From Alphaproteobacteria bacterium (lineage in GTDB: Bacteria; Pseudomonadota; Alphaproteobacteria; Micavibrionales; Micavibrionaceae), in the NCBI GenBank assembly GCA_030432775.1, contig JAUILO010000006.1, positions 1 to 28,477 on the forward strand: DNA of 28,477 nt. The letters are read 5' to 3'. The notes under the pieces are model-generated. The model saw nothing but the letters and a program-made list of their open reading frames with translations, searched no databases and was not told where the DNA came from. Every line of letters starts with the position of its first letter. The first letter of the stretch is position 1. The position numbers and the translations under genes were made by a program. This document shows, in pieces, positions 14,257-22,967 of this stretch.

Positions 14257-15702
14257 TTATGTGCGTACCTCTCTGAGGAAGCTTTGCATGGCTTCTTTTA
14301 GTTCTTTTGCCTGTTGGTCCAGTTCTTCTGATGCGTTCTTTAACAGGCCGGTTGAATTAGCGCTATCATTTGCAGCCTGACGGATGTGTTCAATACTGTT
14401 TGATACTTCGTTCGTGCCGCTGGCAGCTTCTTGTACACTGCGGAAGATTTCCTGTGTTGAGACTTCTTGCTCTTCTACAGCTCCGGCGATGCTGGTTGTT
14501 TGATGATCAACAGAGCTAATTTGTTTTAGAATTGATTCAACACTTTGGATCGAGGCGATAGCACTGCTTTTGATGTCTTCGACTTTTTTAGATATTTCCT
14601 CTGTCATTTTATGTGTCTCATTTGCCAGTGTCTTGACTTCTGATGCCACAACAGCAAAGCCTTTACCAGCTTCCCCCGCACGTGCAGCTTCGATAGTGGC
14701 ATTTAACGCGAGAAGGTTGGTTTGTTCGGCTACATCATTAATAGCTTGAATAACGCTATCAATTTCTCCAACGGCATTTTGCAATGTTTCCAGTTTCCCC
14801 TGAGATGACTGGGCTTCGATTGCACAGTTCTTGGTCATCTCTGCGGTATCAAGAACATTATGTGATATTTCCTTGATCGAAGCGGCCATTTGTTCGGTGG
14901 CTGCGGCGACAGTCTGGACATTGTTTGATGCCTCGTGTGAGGCGCTGGCCACATTATCGCTTTGCTGTGTTGTTCGCTGGATAGAAGTTGTAAGGCCGGA
15001 TGCCATATCATTTAGCTTTGATGCGGATTCTTGAACATGGGCAACCACAAGCCCAATTTGTTGTTCGAATTTGCTAGCAACGTCATTGAGCGCTTCGGCG
15101 CGTTCCTTATTGGCCTGTATTGCGGCGACCTCCTGATTTTTCTGGGCTTGTTCAGCGTATTCGGATGCTTCTTTTGCTCTTTGGCTTTCAAGTTTGATAC
15201 TGACTTCTGAAGATTTCAAACCCTTAATAATAGATAGTAACGCGCCGGATTCGATTATAACCACGACAGCGTGGAAAATTACCCGCGAGAGGTCTATGCC
15301 TGTTGGGAATAAAGCCTGTGGCAATAAAAAGTTCAGTGATAAATGGTGTATCGCAATGGCGGCGGCAGCAGCGATAACCGAACGGTATGAACTAAAGCCA
15401 ACCACCATGGCTAGGACGGCGAAGAAATACATATGGGCATCAATTTGCCACGGGTGGCCTTCTAGCACATAGACCAATACGGCAGGTGTAAGGGCAAGAG
15501 CCATCGATACAAGGTCGCAGCCCAGTGCAGGATTCTTCTTTGAAATGACAAAGCCAGCACCTGCAACGGCACTTAGAATAATTTGAATAGTGACATGGGA
15601 ATATTCAGAATTGAAAAAGTAGCAAGCAATGACATAAACAGGCATATGCAGGAAAATGAATAAGATCAGGAACCTTTGATATTTCTGTGTTTCTGTTTTC
15701 AT
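14257..15702 (-). CDS. Methyl-accepting chemotaxis protein with multi-pass membrane sensor domain
   Basis: 481 aa. Residues 10-165 form about six membrane segments and include EGHPWQIDAHMYFFAVLAM (81-99), AIHHLSLNFLLP (117-128) and VIFHAVVVIIESG (141-153). There is no large periplasmic domain and no obvious HAMP. A helical linker (165-215) leads to the cytoplasmic signalling domain with the tip hairpin VAEQTNLLALNATIEAARAGEAGKGF and VVASEVKTLA. It would signal to CheA. Histidines in or near membrane segments (His83, 90, 119, 120, 144) could bind heme or metal; oxygen or redox sensing is inference. No C-terminal CheR-binding pentapeptide. Good ribosome binding site (AGAAAGAGAG). It lies 69 bases downstream of the 116-aa anchored protein on the same strand. 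Confidence 0.92.
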   Translation of the reverse strand: MKTETQKYQRFLILFIFLHMPVYVIACYFFNSEYSHVTIQIILSAVAGAGFVISKKNPALGCDLVSMALALTPAVLVYVLEGHPWQIDAHMYFFAVLAMVVGFSSYRSVIAAAAAIAIHHLSLNFLLPQALFPTGIDLSRVIFHAVVVIIESGALLSIIKGLKSSEVSIKLESQRAKEASEYAEQAQKNQEVAAIQANKERAEALNDVASKFEQQIGLVVAHVQESASKLNDMASGLTTSIQRTTQQSDNVASASHEASNNVQTVAAATEQMAASIKEISHNVLDTAEMTKNCAIEAQSSQGKLETLQNAVGEIDSVIQAINDVAEQTNLLALNATIEAARAGEAGKGFAVVASEVKTLANETHKMTEEISKKVEDIKSSAIASIQSVESILKQISSVDHQTTSIAGAVEEQEVSTQEIFRSVQEAASGTNEVSNSIEHIRQAANDSANSTGLLKNASEELDQQAKELKEAMQSFLREVRT

Positions 15703-15771
15703 CGTTTTCTCTCTTTCTAGTGTATTGCCTGGTGTATTGCTTGTTGGTGTTGTGCTTTTATGTACGACTTT

Positions 15772-16122
15772 TTAAATATTCTTTGTGACTTGAAATGTTG
15801 TTTTGTCTTCGGAAATGCAGGCTCCTTTAATCACAGGATCAAAGACGAGTAATGCGCCGTGCTTTTTTAGTTCCTTGATGTGATCCGGATTATTTGACGC
15901 CGATATGATTATAAAATCGGTAGCTCCTTTGCGCACGGGATAACCGCCGGATTCTACGACCATTTTGAATGTTTGTGTTTTGGATAGGGAAGGCGGGAAG
16001 ATAACAGCATATTGCTCCAGCTTGTCTGAGTCATTCTGGGGCGGATGCGCCATAATTGACACGCCTATAAGTAACGTTACTAGAAATAGCAAAACAGATG
16101 TCAGTATGATTGCGTCTTTCAT
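15772..16122 (-). CDS. Membrane-anchored small protein, probable partner of the adjacent chemoreceptor
   Basis: 116 aa from ATG 16122, which follows GAGG closely; the frame is open to 16218 and an ATG at 16134 is also possible. Seen: an N-terminal hydrophobic segment (IILTSVLLFLVTLLIGVSIM, residues 5-24), then a periplasmic alpha/beta domain of about 90 residues with KMVVESGGYPVRKG, DFIIISASNNPDHIKELKKHGALLVFDP and a single Cys (KGACIS). No family name comes to mind. The pattern of 'hydrophobic anchor, then a small domain ending in LVFDP' is compatible with a periplasmic ligand-binding or accessory module. Same strand, directly upstream of the receptor gene, so cotranscription is likely. Confidence 0.72.
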   Translation of the reverse strand: MKDAIILTSVLLFLVTLLIGVSIMAHPPQNDSDKLEQYAVIFPPSLSKTQTFKMVVESGGYPVRKGATDFIIISASNNPDHIKELKKHGALLVFDPVIKGACISEDKTTFQVTKNI

Positions 16123-16298
16123 GTGCCTCTTCATGTACCCAGTTTCGAAGTCGTATAGTGTAATTGTTTGGGATGTTTCATTGTATTCTAACATACTCAG
16201 ATACTCATTATGACACATAAGTAGTATCGAAGTTATTAATGAAATATCGAATTATTATAGATGCTTAGGTATAGGTAAGGGAGATGTGGCATAAACAA

Positions 16299-16326
16299 GG
16301 AAGTCATTTTTGACTTCCCTTTTTTA
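16299..16326. terminator. Intrinsic terminator downstream of the soluble chemoreceptor gene
   Basis: GGAAGTCA (16299-16306) pairs with TGACTTCC around a short T loop. On the plus strand CTTTTTT follows; on the minus strand, the direction of the chemoreceptor gene ending at 16370, the trailer is TTGTTT. It may work in both directions. Confidence 0.7.
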
Positions 16327-16369
16327 GCTGAAATAGCGAGCAGATGGATGGGTTTCAATGCGCCTGGAC

Positions 16370-17899
16370 CTACATTTTACGCACATTCTCCAGAAATTCA
16401 TCAACACGGCTTTGTAAGTCTTCGGAGCGTGATGACAAGTCTCTGGCAACCTCCAGCATAACTGCGGATGACTGGCCGGTTTCGTTGGCAGCGGTTTGAA
16501 CGCCTGTAATGTTCGACGATACTTCCCTTGTTGCGGCCGACTGTTCCTCGACAGCGCCGGAGATTGACGTGCTGATCTCACTAACCTGCGTGATAACCTT
16601 GGTAATGTTCTGGATCGCATTGGCTGTGGTACGGCTAACGTCCTGAATGCCGCTGATTTGGGATTCAATCTCTTCGGTTGCTTTGGCTGTTTCCGCGGCC
16701 AGAGATTTTACCTCGGATGCAACCACGGCGAATCCCTTGCCTGCCTCACCTGCGCGCGCGGCCTCAATCGTTGCGTTAAGCGCCAGTAGATTTGTCTGAT
16801 CTGCGATGTCGGAGATCAGAGCAGTGACCTCACCGATTTTGGTTGCGGCCTCGACCAAGCCGGCGACAAGCTGTTCGGTGTTTTGGGCTTCTGCCACTGC
16901 TTCGTCAACAATCTTGGTTGAGTTGCTGACCTGACTTGAAATTTCGTTTACTGATGCTGATAATTCTTCGGTTGCCGCAGCGACGGTGTTGGACTGGTTG
17001 CTTGTTTCTTCGGCAGCCGCAGCCAGAGTCTGTGCATTGGCCTGCATTTCCGTTGCGGAAGAAGCTACCGTTTCAACCAGTGTTTTGACGTTGTCTTCGA
17101 AATTGTCGGCAAGCGCTCTGTTTTCGTTTTTTCGCGGCGTCAGATCTGTGGCAAATTTTGTCACTTTGAAGGGGCGGCCATTATAATCGAAAACCGGATT
17201 GTATGAAGCTTCCAGCCATATCTCCTTGCCGCCTTTGCCTAGACGGCGGAATTGACCGGATTGAAATTCTCCGCGGTTCAGGGCAGCCCAGAAATCCTTA
17301 TATTCTTGTTGTTCGGCAATGCCTTCTTCGGCGAACATGCTGTGATGTTTGCCTTTAATCTCTGAAAGGGAATATCCCATTACTTTCATAAAGTTTTCAT
17401 TGGCTTCGATAATGGTGCCATCCATTTTGAAATGTATGACCGCCTGTGATGCGTTCATCGCGTTGACTTGTCCTTCAGTGTCTAGAATTTCTGTACTGGA
17501 CCATTCCACGACTGTTCCAATTCGCTCTTGTTTTGCATTAAAAAGGGGACTTGCAATCAGACCGAAAATACGGCCACCAACCCAGATACTTGTTTTATAC
17601 CCCTCGGGTAATTCGGTTAACATGCCGCGCTGATGCGAAGGGTCTTTATGGAATACGTCAATATTGGTGCCAATAAGTGTGCTGACATTAAAGTTCGGAA
17701 GATCTTTTTGAATATCTGACTCTGCTTCGGATAAGAAATCGAGCAGTGTGCCATTAATAAAGACGATGTTGTGGTTTTCGTCCGCAACCATGACGTTAGA
17801 TTGTATGGCTTCCAGTGCTGATATTTTTATTGCCATATTTTTTGTGCTATCCTGAGATGATTTTGGTTTTGATTTTAACTTTAATTTTGCTAGGGCCAT
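16370..17899 (-). CDS. Cytoplasmic methyl-accepting chemotaxis protein with two PAS domains
   Basis: 509 aa with no membrane segment. A basic N terminus (residues 1-22) precedes PAS1 (about 28-135, VMVADENHNIVFINGTLLDFL ... GTVVEWSS) and PAS2 (about 145-255, FKMDGTIIEANENFMKVMGYS ... GKEIWLEASYNPVFDYNGRPFKV). Then comes a coiled-coil signalling domain with DIADQTNLLALNATIEAARAGEAGKGF and VVASEVKSLAAET. This layout is that of soluble receptors such as BdlA-like or aerotaxis proteins, where PAS may hold heme or FAD; the cofactor cannot be read from the sequence. No C-terminal pentapeptide. Start ATG 17899 with AGAGAG upstream. A terminator lies 45-70 bases after the stop. Confidence 0.93.
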   Translation of the reverse strand: MALAKLKLKSKPKSSQDSTKNMAIKISALEAIQSNVMVADENHNIVFINGTLLDFLSEAESDIQKDLPNFNVSTLIGTNIDVFHKDPSHQRGMLTELPEGYKTSIWVGGRIFGLIASPLFNAKQERIGTVVEWSSTEILDTEGQVNAMNASQAVIHFKMDGTIIEANENFMKVMGYSLSEIKGKHHSMFAEEGIAEQQEYKDFWAALNRGEFQSGQFRRLGKGGKEIWLEASYNPVFDYNGRPFKVTKFATDLTPRKNENRALADNFEDNVKTLVETVASSATEMQANAQTLAAAAEETSNQSNTVAAATEELSASVNEISSQVSNSTKIVDEAVAEAQNTEQLVAGLVEAATKIGEVTALISDIADQTNLLALNATIEAARAGEAGKGFAVVASEVKSLAAETAKATEEIESQISGIQDVSRTTANAIQNITKVITQVSEISTSISGAVEEQSAATREVSSNITGVQTAANETGQSSAVMLEVARDLSSRSEDLQSRVDEFLENVRKM

Positions 17900-18530
17900 T
17901 TATCTAACTCTCTGTGGTTGCTTTATAAATCTATAAAAATTCTGAAATTATTTAAATAAGGCAGCAGCATACTTTGTGTATGAATATCTATTATTGTTAG
18001 CAGCTACCCAGTATGGCTATATATTATCCGACATAAATTTTACCCACAAGTTGTGTTGGGGGGTCTGTGTTTTTATTCTTGTTGTATTGGACTGATATGA
18101 GCGCGGGAATGTGGCTGTAAGTATTGCCAGTTAATAACTCTGGATAAAATAGGTCGTTTTATTTTTTTATCTTTTTGAAATGTGCAACATACAATTGCAA
18201 TTCATGAGTGCTGATATAGCCGCATGCGCATTATTATTTATCGGGAGTAGTTTAGCTAGTATATTGAAAATTATGGAAACTGCTTGACATTAAGTGCTGT
18301 TATTTTGTACTGTGCGTTCGTAATAGTTAATAAGTTAACTTTTTGTCTATACTCGTACAAGACAAGTATATCAGAATATAGAATATCGGGCGATCTGGCT
18401 ATATTGAGACTGGGTCAGGAATGGAGCGGGTTAATTTATAATCTTTACGTAATATATGTGTTGGTGCTAGTTTGGCAGCATCATTACACAGTGAATATAA
18501 ACCGATAACAATGAAACAGAGGATACGTTT
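17900..18530. other. Intergenic region, 631 bases, no supported gene
   Basis: AT-rich gap between the chemoreceptor (leftward) and the 141-aa gene (rightward). A 74-codon frame at 18284-18508 opens with TTG and is not credible. TTGACA at 18284-18289 is a perfect -35 hexamer but has no good -10 at 16-18 bp. G-run GGGGGG near 18057-18062. No FNR-type box was found. It presumably holds both divergent promoters; an untranslated RNA cannot be excluded. Confidence 0.5.
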
Positions 18531-18956
18531 ATGGCTGGATTAGGAGAGATGAATTTTTTAAGTGATAGCGAGCTGAGTGAGAAGTTCTCTAATGCTGCGA
18601 TTGCAGGAAAAGATTATTTGGTGAAGGTTTCATATACATCTGATGGTGTGCCGATGGGTATGCAAGGGACCACTATTTTGCTTGATATGATTGACATTAA
18701 TGAAGATGCGTTTGGCGTTGATGAATCATCGTTGAAAGATGAACTGGTAGATATTCACAGTAAAGTCGGTCGATATCGTATTGAAGCCGTTTATGATTTG
18801 CGCCAGCCCTTTTCACAAAGCGCTGCGGGCGATGAAACTATGCTTCCAGCTTCTGAGGTTAAAGCAGCCAAGGCAGAAATGGAAAGAAATGAAAAAATTG
18901 CTGAATGGAATCAGAAAAGCTGGGTTGGCAAATTATTTAGCCGCGGCTTATTCTAG
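18531..18956 (+). CDS. Hypothetical protein, 141 aa
   Basis: Not recognised. Soluble, with no signal peptide. Residues 1-25 are acidic and helical, 26-55 look like beta strands (KDYLVKVSYTSDGVPMGMQGTTILLDMI), followed by an acidic part (56-80) and YRIEAVYDLRQPF. The C terminus is a charged helix (108-130, AKAEMERNEKIAEWNQKSW) ending GKLFSRGLF, an amphipathic end that might touch a membrane. AGAGGA lies 8 bases before the ATG. A strong terminator follows 30 bases after the stop, so it is probably a single-gene unit. Confidence 0.78.
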   Translation: MAGLGEMNFLSDSELSEKFSNAAIAGKDYLVKVSYTSDGVPMGMQGTTILLDMIDINEDAFGVDESSLKDELVDIHSKVGRYRIEAVYDLRQPFSQSAAGDETMLPASEVKAAKAEMERNEKIAEWNQKSWVGKLFSRGLF

Positions 18957-18985
18957 ATCGTTCCATATGAATTTATATTGATATA

Positions 18986-19018
18986 AGACAGGGCATGTGT
19001 TGCCCTGTCTTTTTTTTG
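18986..19018 (+). terminator. Intrinsic terminator after the 141-aa gene
   Basis: AGACAGGGCA (18986-18995) pairs perfectly with TGCCCTGTCT (19001-19010) around a 5-nt loop, followed by a run of T to 19017. Confidence 0.93.
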
Positions 19019-19047
19019 TTTTTCTTTATGTGGTGCTCCGGACGTAC

Positions 19048-19593
19048 TTATTCTTCATCAAAGTCAATCTCTTTGACTTGTTTTGCCGGATGACCTGCCC
19101 ATATGGTTCCTTCGGGAATTTCATTGGCGGTGACAAGGCTGCCTGCGGCGATGACAGCATTAGCGCCTATAACGCATGGCCCAAGAATTGTAACACCGGA
19201 GCCAAGCCATGCGCCTTCATTGATGTGTATATCGCGGCCTGTATCCGGAACGTCCTGCAGACGCTCTTTACCCTTCTTGCGGTAGTTATGATTGCCGGTT
19301 AACAATTTACATCGATGGCCGAAAAACACATCCTGTTCTATTGTGACTGTTCCTGAACGTGTGTTTATTAGAAGGTCATTAATATGAATGTTATTACGCA
19401 GTATGACTCGCTTTGGATCGCCCCATACACGTGGCTGGCGCATTTCATATGCGGCAATATGTGGCATAAGCTTTTTGACAACCTGTTCGGTCTGGGCAGG
19501 GGTTAGTGCCAAAATGGCATTTGCCAGCTGGTTTGTCAGATCACCGGCATTGCCTGTTGCTGGTGAAACATTATTCTTAGGATTTTTGGTCAT
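19048..19593 (-). CDS. Hexapeptide-repeat acyltransferase (left-handed beta-helix)
   Basis: 181 aa. An N-terminal helical extension (residues 15-50, LTNQLANAILALTPAQTEQVVKKL) precedes the beta-helix: VILRNNIHINDLLINTRSGTVTIEQDVFFGHRCKLLTGNHNY, then INEGAWLGSGVTILGPCVIGANAVIAAGSLV, and the closing IPEGTIWAGHPAKQVKEI. The HNY and GHPAK features are typical of the maltose/galactoside acetyltransferase-like group, which acetylates sugars with acetyl-CoA. His101 in TGNHNY (about 99-103) is the likely catalytic His. The substrate is unknown; polysaccharide modification is the usual role. Alone on its strand, and cytoplasmic. Confidence 0.87.
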   Translation of the reverse strand: MTKNPKNNVSPATGNAGDLTNQLANAILALTPAQTEQVVKKLMPHIAAYEMRQPRVWGDPKRVILRNNIHINDLLINTRSGTVTIEQDVFFGHRCKLLTGNHNYRKKGKERLQDVPDTGRDIHINEGAWLGSGVTILGPCVIGANAVIAAGSLVTANEIPEGTIWAGHPAKQVKEIDFDEE

Positions 19594-19842
19594 GGTGTGT
19601 CTGCTTAAATTGTGTCTGCTTGAGATGTTTATTATTGAAACATATTGATCCTGTGCGGATATGCCATTATGCCTTTTTTTGTCTCTTAGTCCAATGGTCG
19701 TTCGTATGATAAGTTTCTCTTACCGAGCACAAAGAATAAGAAGTTGATACACAAGTGGAAAGAAAATAGGCATACTAATGTACTTAGAGTAAGCTTGGGT
19801 CTATTTTTTGTGACAAAAACGTCTAACAATGCTGTCTAGAAT

Positions 19843-21564
19843 ATGAATAAGACAAAAATTTTAACCGATACAGAAATCCTGGAGCAATTGGCGAGGGTGC
19901 TGAGAAGTGATGAATTTCATCGCTCCTTACGCAGCTCCAGCTTTTTGGAATTTATCGTTCGTCAATCACTTGCCGGTAAATCTGACCAGATTAAGGGCTA
20001 TACGATTGCTGTCATGGTGTTTGGTAAATCGGATGATTTTGATCCTGATACCGATGCATCGGTACGGGTTGAGGCAACAAGGTTACGTAAGGCGCTGGCG
20101 TTATATTATCATGGTGCAGGTCGCCATGATCCTGTTGTTATTAAAGTACCAAAGGGCAGTTATAGGCCTGTTTTTCATTATAATGATCCTCCAACATTGC
20201 CTAGTGCGGGTGGACAGGCGGAAGGGCGGTCACCTCATGCTTTTTATAGGTATATGCGTCATCCGGCCTTATTGCTTTTATTAATTTTATTGGTCGCAGC
20301 ACTTTCTTTTTCTTCTGTTTTTATTAGGGAGATGGGTAAGAGTGGCGTTGTGAAAACGCAGCTGCCTGTGATTTTGGTGCTGCCACTAAATAGTGTCGGT
20401 GATCAGGCGACGGATCAGATCTCTGTTATTCTTTCTAATAAGCTGTCTTATAATCTATCGCTGTTTCGATCGGTAGAGACGTCCAAAGCCAAGGTCAATG
20501 TTCATGCAATGGACGGATTGGAAAATAGCACGTTAATAGGAGAAAAATTTAAGGCGAATTACGTACTTGTCGGATCTGTTAGAAAGTATATCAATGAAGT
20601 AAATGCTGTGGTGCGACTGCTGGATGTACAGCGAAAGACATATATATGGTCTTACAATGAAAAATACGATCTTCAACCTGGAAATGATGAATGGATTGAA
20701 GATTTCTCAGGCAAGGTGGCCTCACAGCTCGCATCCCCTTATGCAGTTATTCAGAATAACGAACAACAGCGCATTAGACAAGTTGTGACGGATGAGGGGT
20801 ATGCTGATTATAAATGCTTTCTGGATTTTTACGTGTATTCCAATAATAAAACTGCCACACAGCATAAAATGGCGCGAGATTGTTTAGAAGTGGTTGTAAA
20901 AAATAATCCGCAGAATAGTAATGGCTGGGCGTATTTGTCTTGGATATATGGCGATGAATTCAGATATAATTATAATAAACGCTCAAGCGATGAGGAGATT
21001 AAAGCGCGCTCTTTGCAAGCGGCACTGCGTGCTGTTGAGGCTGATCCGCAAAACCCGAGCGCGCATCAATATTTGGCAAATGCCTATCATCTGGATAATG
21101 ATATTGAAAAGATGCTGGAACAATTGAAGATATCAGTAGAGCTAAACCCATATGATTCAGAAGTTCTAGCAGATGCTGCGTGGAATTATGGCCAGATTGG
21201 AGAATGGGAAAAAAGTGGAGAGCTTGGTTTGCGCGCGGTAAAGCTGAATCCTGATCATGCGCGCTGGTATCATGGTATTTTGTTTGCCTATTTCTATATG
21301 GGTGGAAATTATCAGGATGCAACATATCATGCGCTAGAATATTACCAGCCTGACGTTCTTTTTGCCAATGTGGCACTTGCTGTGTCTTATGCAGGCCAGT
21401 ATGAACATGATAAAGCGGCGGAGGTTGCGCGTTTTATCGAAGAGAATTTCCCGGAATTTGTAGAGTCCCCGCGACAGACCTTGGAAGGCTGGAACTTTCA
21501 AAAGCCGTTTATCGACAAGCTATTAATCGGCGCGCAGGATGCAGGGGTTAATTTTTCTGATTAA
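19843..21564 (+). CDS. Membrane protein with conserved N-terminal domain, TolB-like domain and TPRs
   Basis: 573 aa. Residues 8-108 form a conserved module (RSDEFHRSLRSSSFLEFIV, then GYTIAVMVFGKSDDFDPDTDASVRVEATRLRKALALYY and IKVPKGSYRPVF) found at the N terminus of many bacterial TPR or adenylate-cyclase-like proteins; its role is unsettled, and a winged-helix, DNA-binding-like fold is possible. A membrane segment follows (about 143-166), then a TolB N-terminal-like domain (175-300, ILVLPLNSVGD ... YVLVGSVRKY ... VRLLDVQRKTYIWSYNEKYD) and TPR-like helices (about 340-545, with DPQNPSAHQYLANAYHL and NPYDSEVLADAAWNYGQIGEWEKSGE). The layout resembles CadC-like one-component regulators, with a cytoplasmic N terminus and periplasmic sensor. 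The 3' end overlaps the opposite gene by 17 bases. Confidence 0.85.
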   Translation: MNKTKILTDTEILEQLARVLRSDEFHRSLRSSSFLEFIVRQSLAGKSDQIKGYTIAVMVFGKSDDFDPDTDASVRVEATRLRKALALYYHGAGRHDPVVIKVPKGSYRPVFHYNDPPTLPSAGGQAEGRSPHAFYRYMRHPALLLLLILLVAALSFSSVFIREMGKSGVVKTQLPVILVLPLNSVGDQATDQISVILSNKLSYNLSLFRSVETSKAKVNVHAMDGLENSTLIGEKFKANYVLVGSVRKYINEVNAVVRLLDVQRKTYIWSYNEKYDLQPGNDEWIEDFSGKVASQLASPYAVIQNNEQQRIRQVVTDEGYADYKCFLDFYVYSNNKTATQHKMARDCLEVVVKNNPQNSNGWAYLSWIYGDEFRYNYNKRSSDEEIKARSLQAALRAVEADPQNPSAHQYLANAYHLDNDIEKMLEQLKISVELNPYDSEVLADAAWNYGQIGEWEKSGELGLRAVKLNPDHARWYHGILFAYFYMGGNYQDATYHALEYYQPDVLFANVALAVSYAGQYEHDKAAEVARFIEENFPEFVESPRQTLEGWNFQKPFIDKLLIGAQDAGVNFSD

Positions 21565-22699
21565 TCTGTGAAGGCGCCAGCAGTTTAAGCAGATTGAAAT
21601 TATAACCATTCCATTGTGGATTATGGGTTTGAGTTAGAGATTTAAAATCGATCTTCTCCCACGGTTCATTGCCTATAATGTCTGCATAGATATCAACATT
21701 CTCCTTGTCGATCATTTGCATTGAAGATTTTATTTCTGTTCCTATATAAGGCATAAAATCATGACCGTGATGATAATCATAGGCGAGAAGCAGCAGCCAT
21801 GCCGTATCCATGAAATGTCCGCCAATAGAAACTTCAACGCGGCCATCTTTAATGTAATCGAAAATATCGGGGTGCCAGTTCATGCCGCCGATAATGATAT
21901 CTTTTCCAGGCGTCAGACCGTTTCCTTCTGCTGCTTTTACTACGCCAATTACAGCAGGGTCATTGATAACCCATAGGGCATTTGTTTCCGGATGACGAAA
22001 AAGATGGTCTGCGGCGACCTTTTGGGCCTTGTCCGTCGTCCAATAACCTTCGAGGATATCGTTGATAAGCAGGTCATCGTGTTGCTGCTGTGCTTGTAAG
22101 ACTCCATTGATACTCTCCATTGATGCGCGTATGCCTTCTATGCCATGTATGGCGCACATATTAACTTTCCAGTTTGTTCGTAGTTTTTTTTCCTTTGCTC
22201 TGCGATATAAATATTCTCCCAATCTTTGGCCTGCTTCTTCGTAGTCTGGTGCCATACTGGCTATCCAATTTTTGTATATCTCACGCGGCGCACCTGTGGA
22301 TTTTCTATTTTTTTCGCTGAGTTCCATATTGACCAAGGCTATTTCAATATTTGCCGTGTGTAATATTTTTATGAGTGTTTCGCCGACATGCCCGCTTGCC
22401 ATTGTGATGATTAAATCTGTTTTGTTTTCGGCTCTGGCCAGTTGCTGGATTACTTGCACCAGTTCATAGGGGTCGGGATCAATCGTGTAGACTTTTACCT
22501 CAATATTAAGGTCGTCTGCCGCTTTACGCAGGGCGTCTTCATATTGATTAAAAATAGGGTAAGTTGTATCTAGCCTGATAAATACGACTTCGTTAAATGT
22601 CTCATCTGCCAGTGCATTTGGGGGCGTAAAAGATGCCAAAATACAGAAACAGAAGGTTAAAAATAGAAATAAGTGGCGCTGAAATCGCATCTCTTTCAA
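21548..22699 (-). CDS. Periplasmic sugar-type substrate-binding protein (orphan)
   Basis: 383 aa. Signal peptide (residues 1-31, HLFLFLTFCFCILASFTPPNALA), then a type I periplasmic-binding fold: EVVFIRLDTTYPIFNQYEDALRKAADDLNIEVKVY, DLIITMASGHVGETLIKIL, NMCAIHGIEGIRASMESINGVL, the hinge segments TNALWVINDPAVIGVVKAAEGNGLTPGKDIIIGGMNW, and GRVEVSIGGHFMDTAWLLLLAYDYHHG. It resembles ribose/galactose- or LuxP-like binding proteins. No ABC permease or ATPase gene is nearby, so it may feed a sensor rather than a transporter; the kinase block to its right is one candidate, but that is inference. It converges, with overlap, on the TolB/TPR gene. Confidence 0.88.
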   Translation of the reverse strand: MKEMRFQRHLFLFLTFCFCILASFTPPNALADETFNEVVFIRLDTTYPIFNQYEDALRKAADDLNIEVKVYTIDPDPYELVQVIQQLARAENKTDLIITMASGHVGETLIKILHTANIEIALVNMELSEKNRKSTGAPREIYKNWIASMAPDYEEAGQRLGEYLYRRAKEKKLRTNWKVNMCAIHGIEGIRASMESINGVLQAQQQHDDLLINDILEGYWTTDKAQKVAADHLFRHPETNALWVINDPAVIGVVKAAEGNGLTPGKDIIIGGMNWHPDIFDYIKDGRVEVSIGGHFMDTAWLLLLAYDYHHGHDFMPYIGTEIKSSMQMIDKENVDIYADIIGNEPWEKIDFKSLTQTHNPQWNGYNFNLLKLLAPSQINQKN

Positions 22700-22821
22700 C
22701 CTTTTGGAATAAAAATTATTTGTTTTAAATGTTTTTGTACACGTACATTTTTGTGAAAAATAATACGTTGTTATCTATAATAATTAAGTTAAGTAATTGA
22801 AAAATATAATATTATTTTACT

Positions 22822-22850
22822 GTTACATAACGTTACATAACGTTAGATAC
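22822..22850 (+). repeat. 10-bp tandem repeat in the promoter region of the response regulator gene
   Basis: GTTACATAAC at 22822-22831 is repeated exactly at 22832-22841 and again, with one change, as GTTAGATAC from 22842. Spacing equals one helical turn. It lies in the AT-rich gap between the binding-protein gene and the response regulator and could be a regulator-binding or promoter element. Confidence 0.7.
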
Positions 22851-22967
22851 GGTGTCAAACTTAAATCAATTCCCAGAATGGTGTTCAATAAAACTATGCA
22901 AGCTGCGTCTGTGTTGGCGTGATTTCGCACATTTCACACGAGGGGACCTAGAAAGGAAGATATATTG

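Noticed and set aside
16324..16668. 114-codon minus-strand ORF near the end of the soluble chemoreceptor
   Set aside because: Same strand, different frame, over a strongly conserved MCP coding region; its Arg/Ser/Pro-rich translation is typical of a shadow.
18284..18508. 74-codon plus-strand ORF
   Set aside because: Opens with TTG that is part of a TTGACA hexamer, has no ribosome binding site, and has a composition like AT-rich non-coding DNA.
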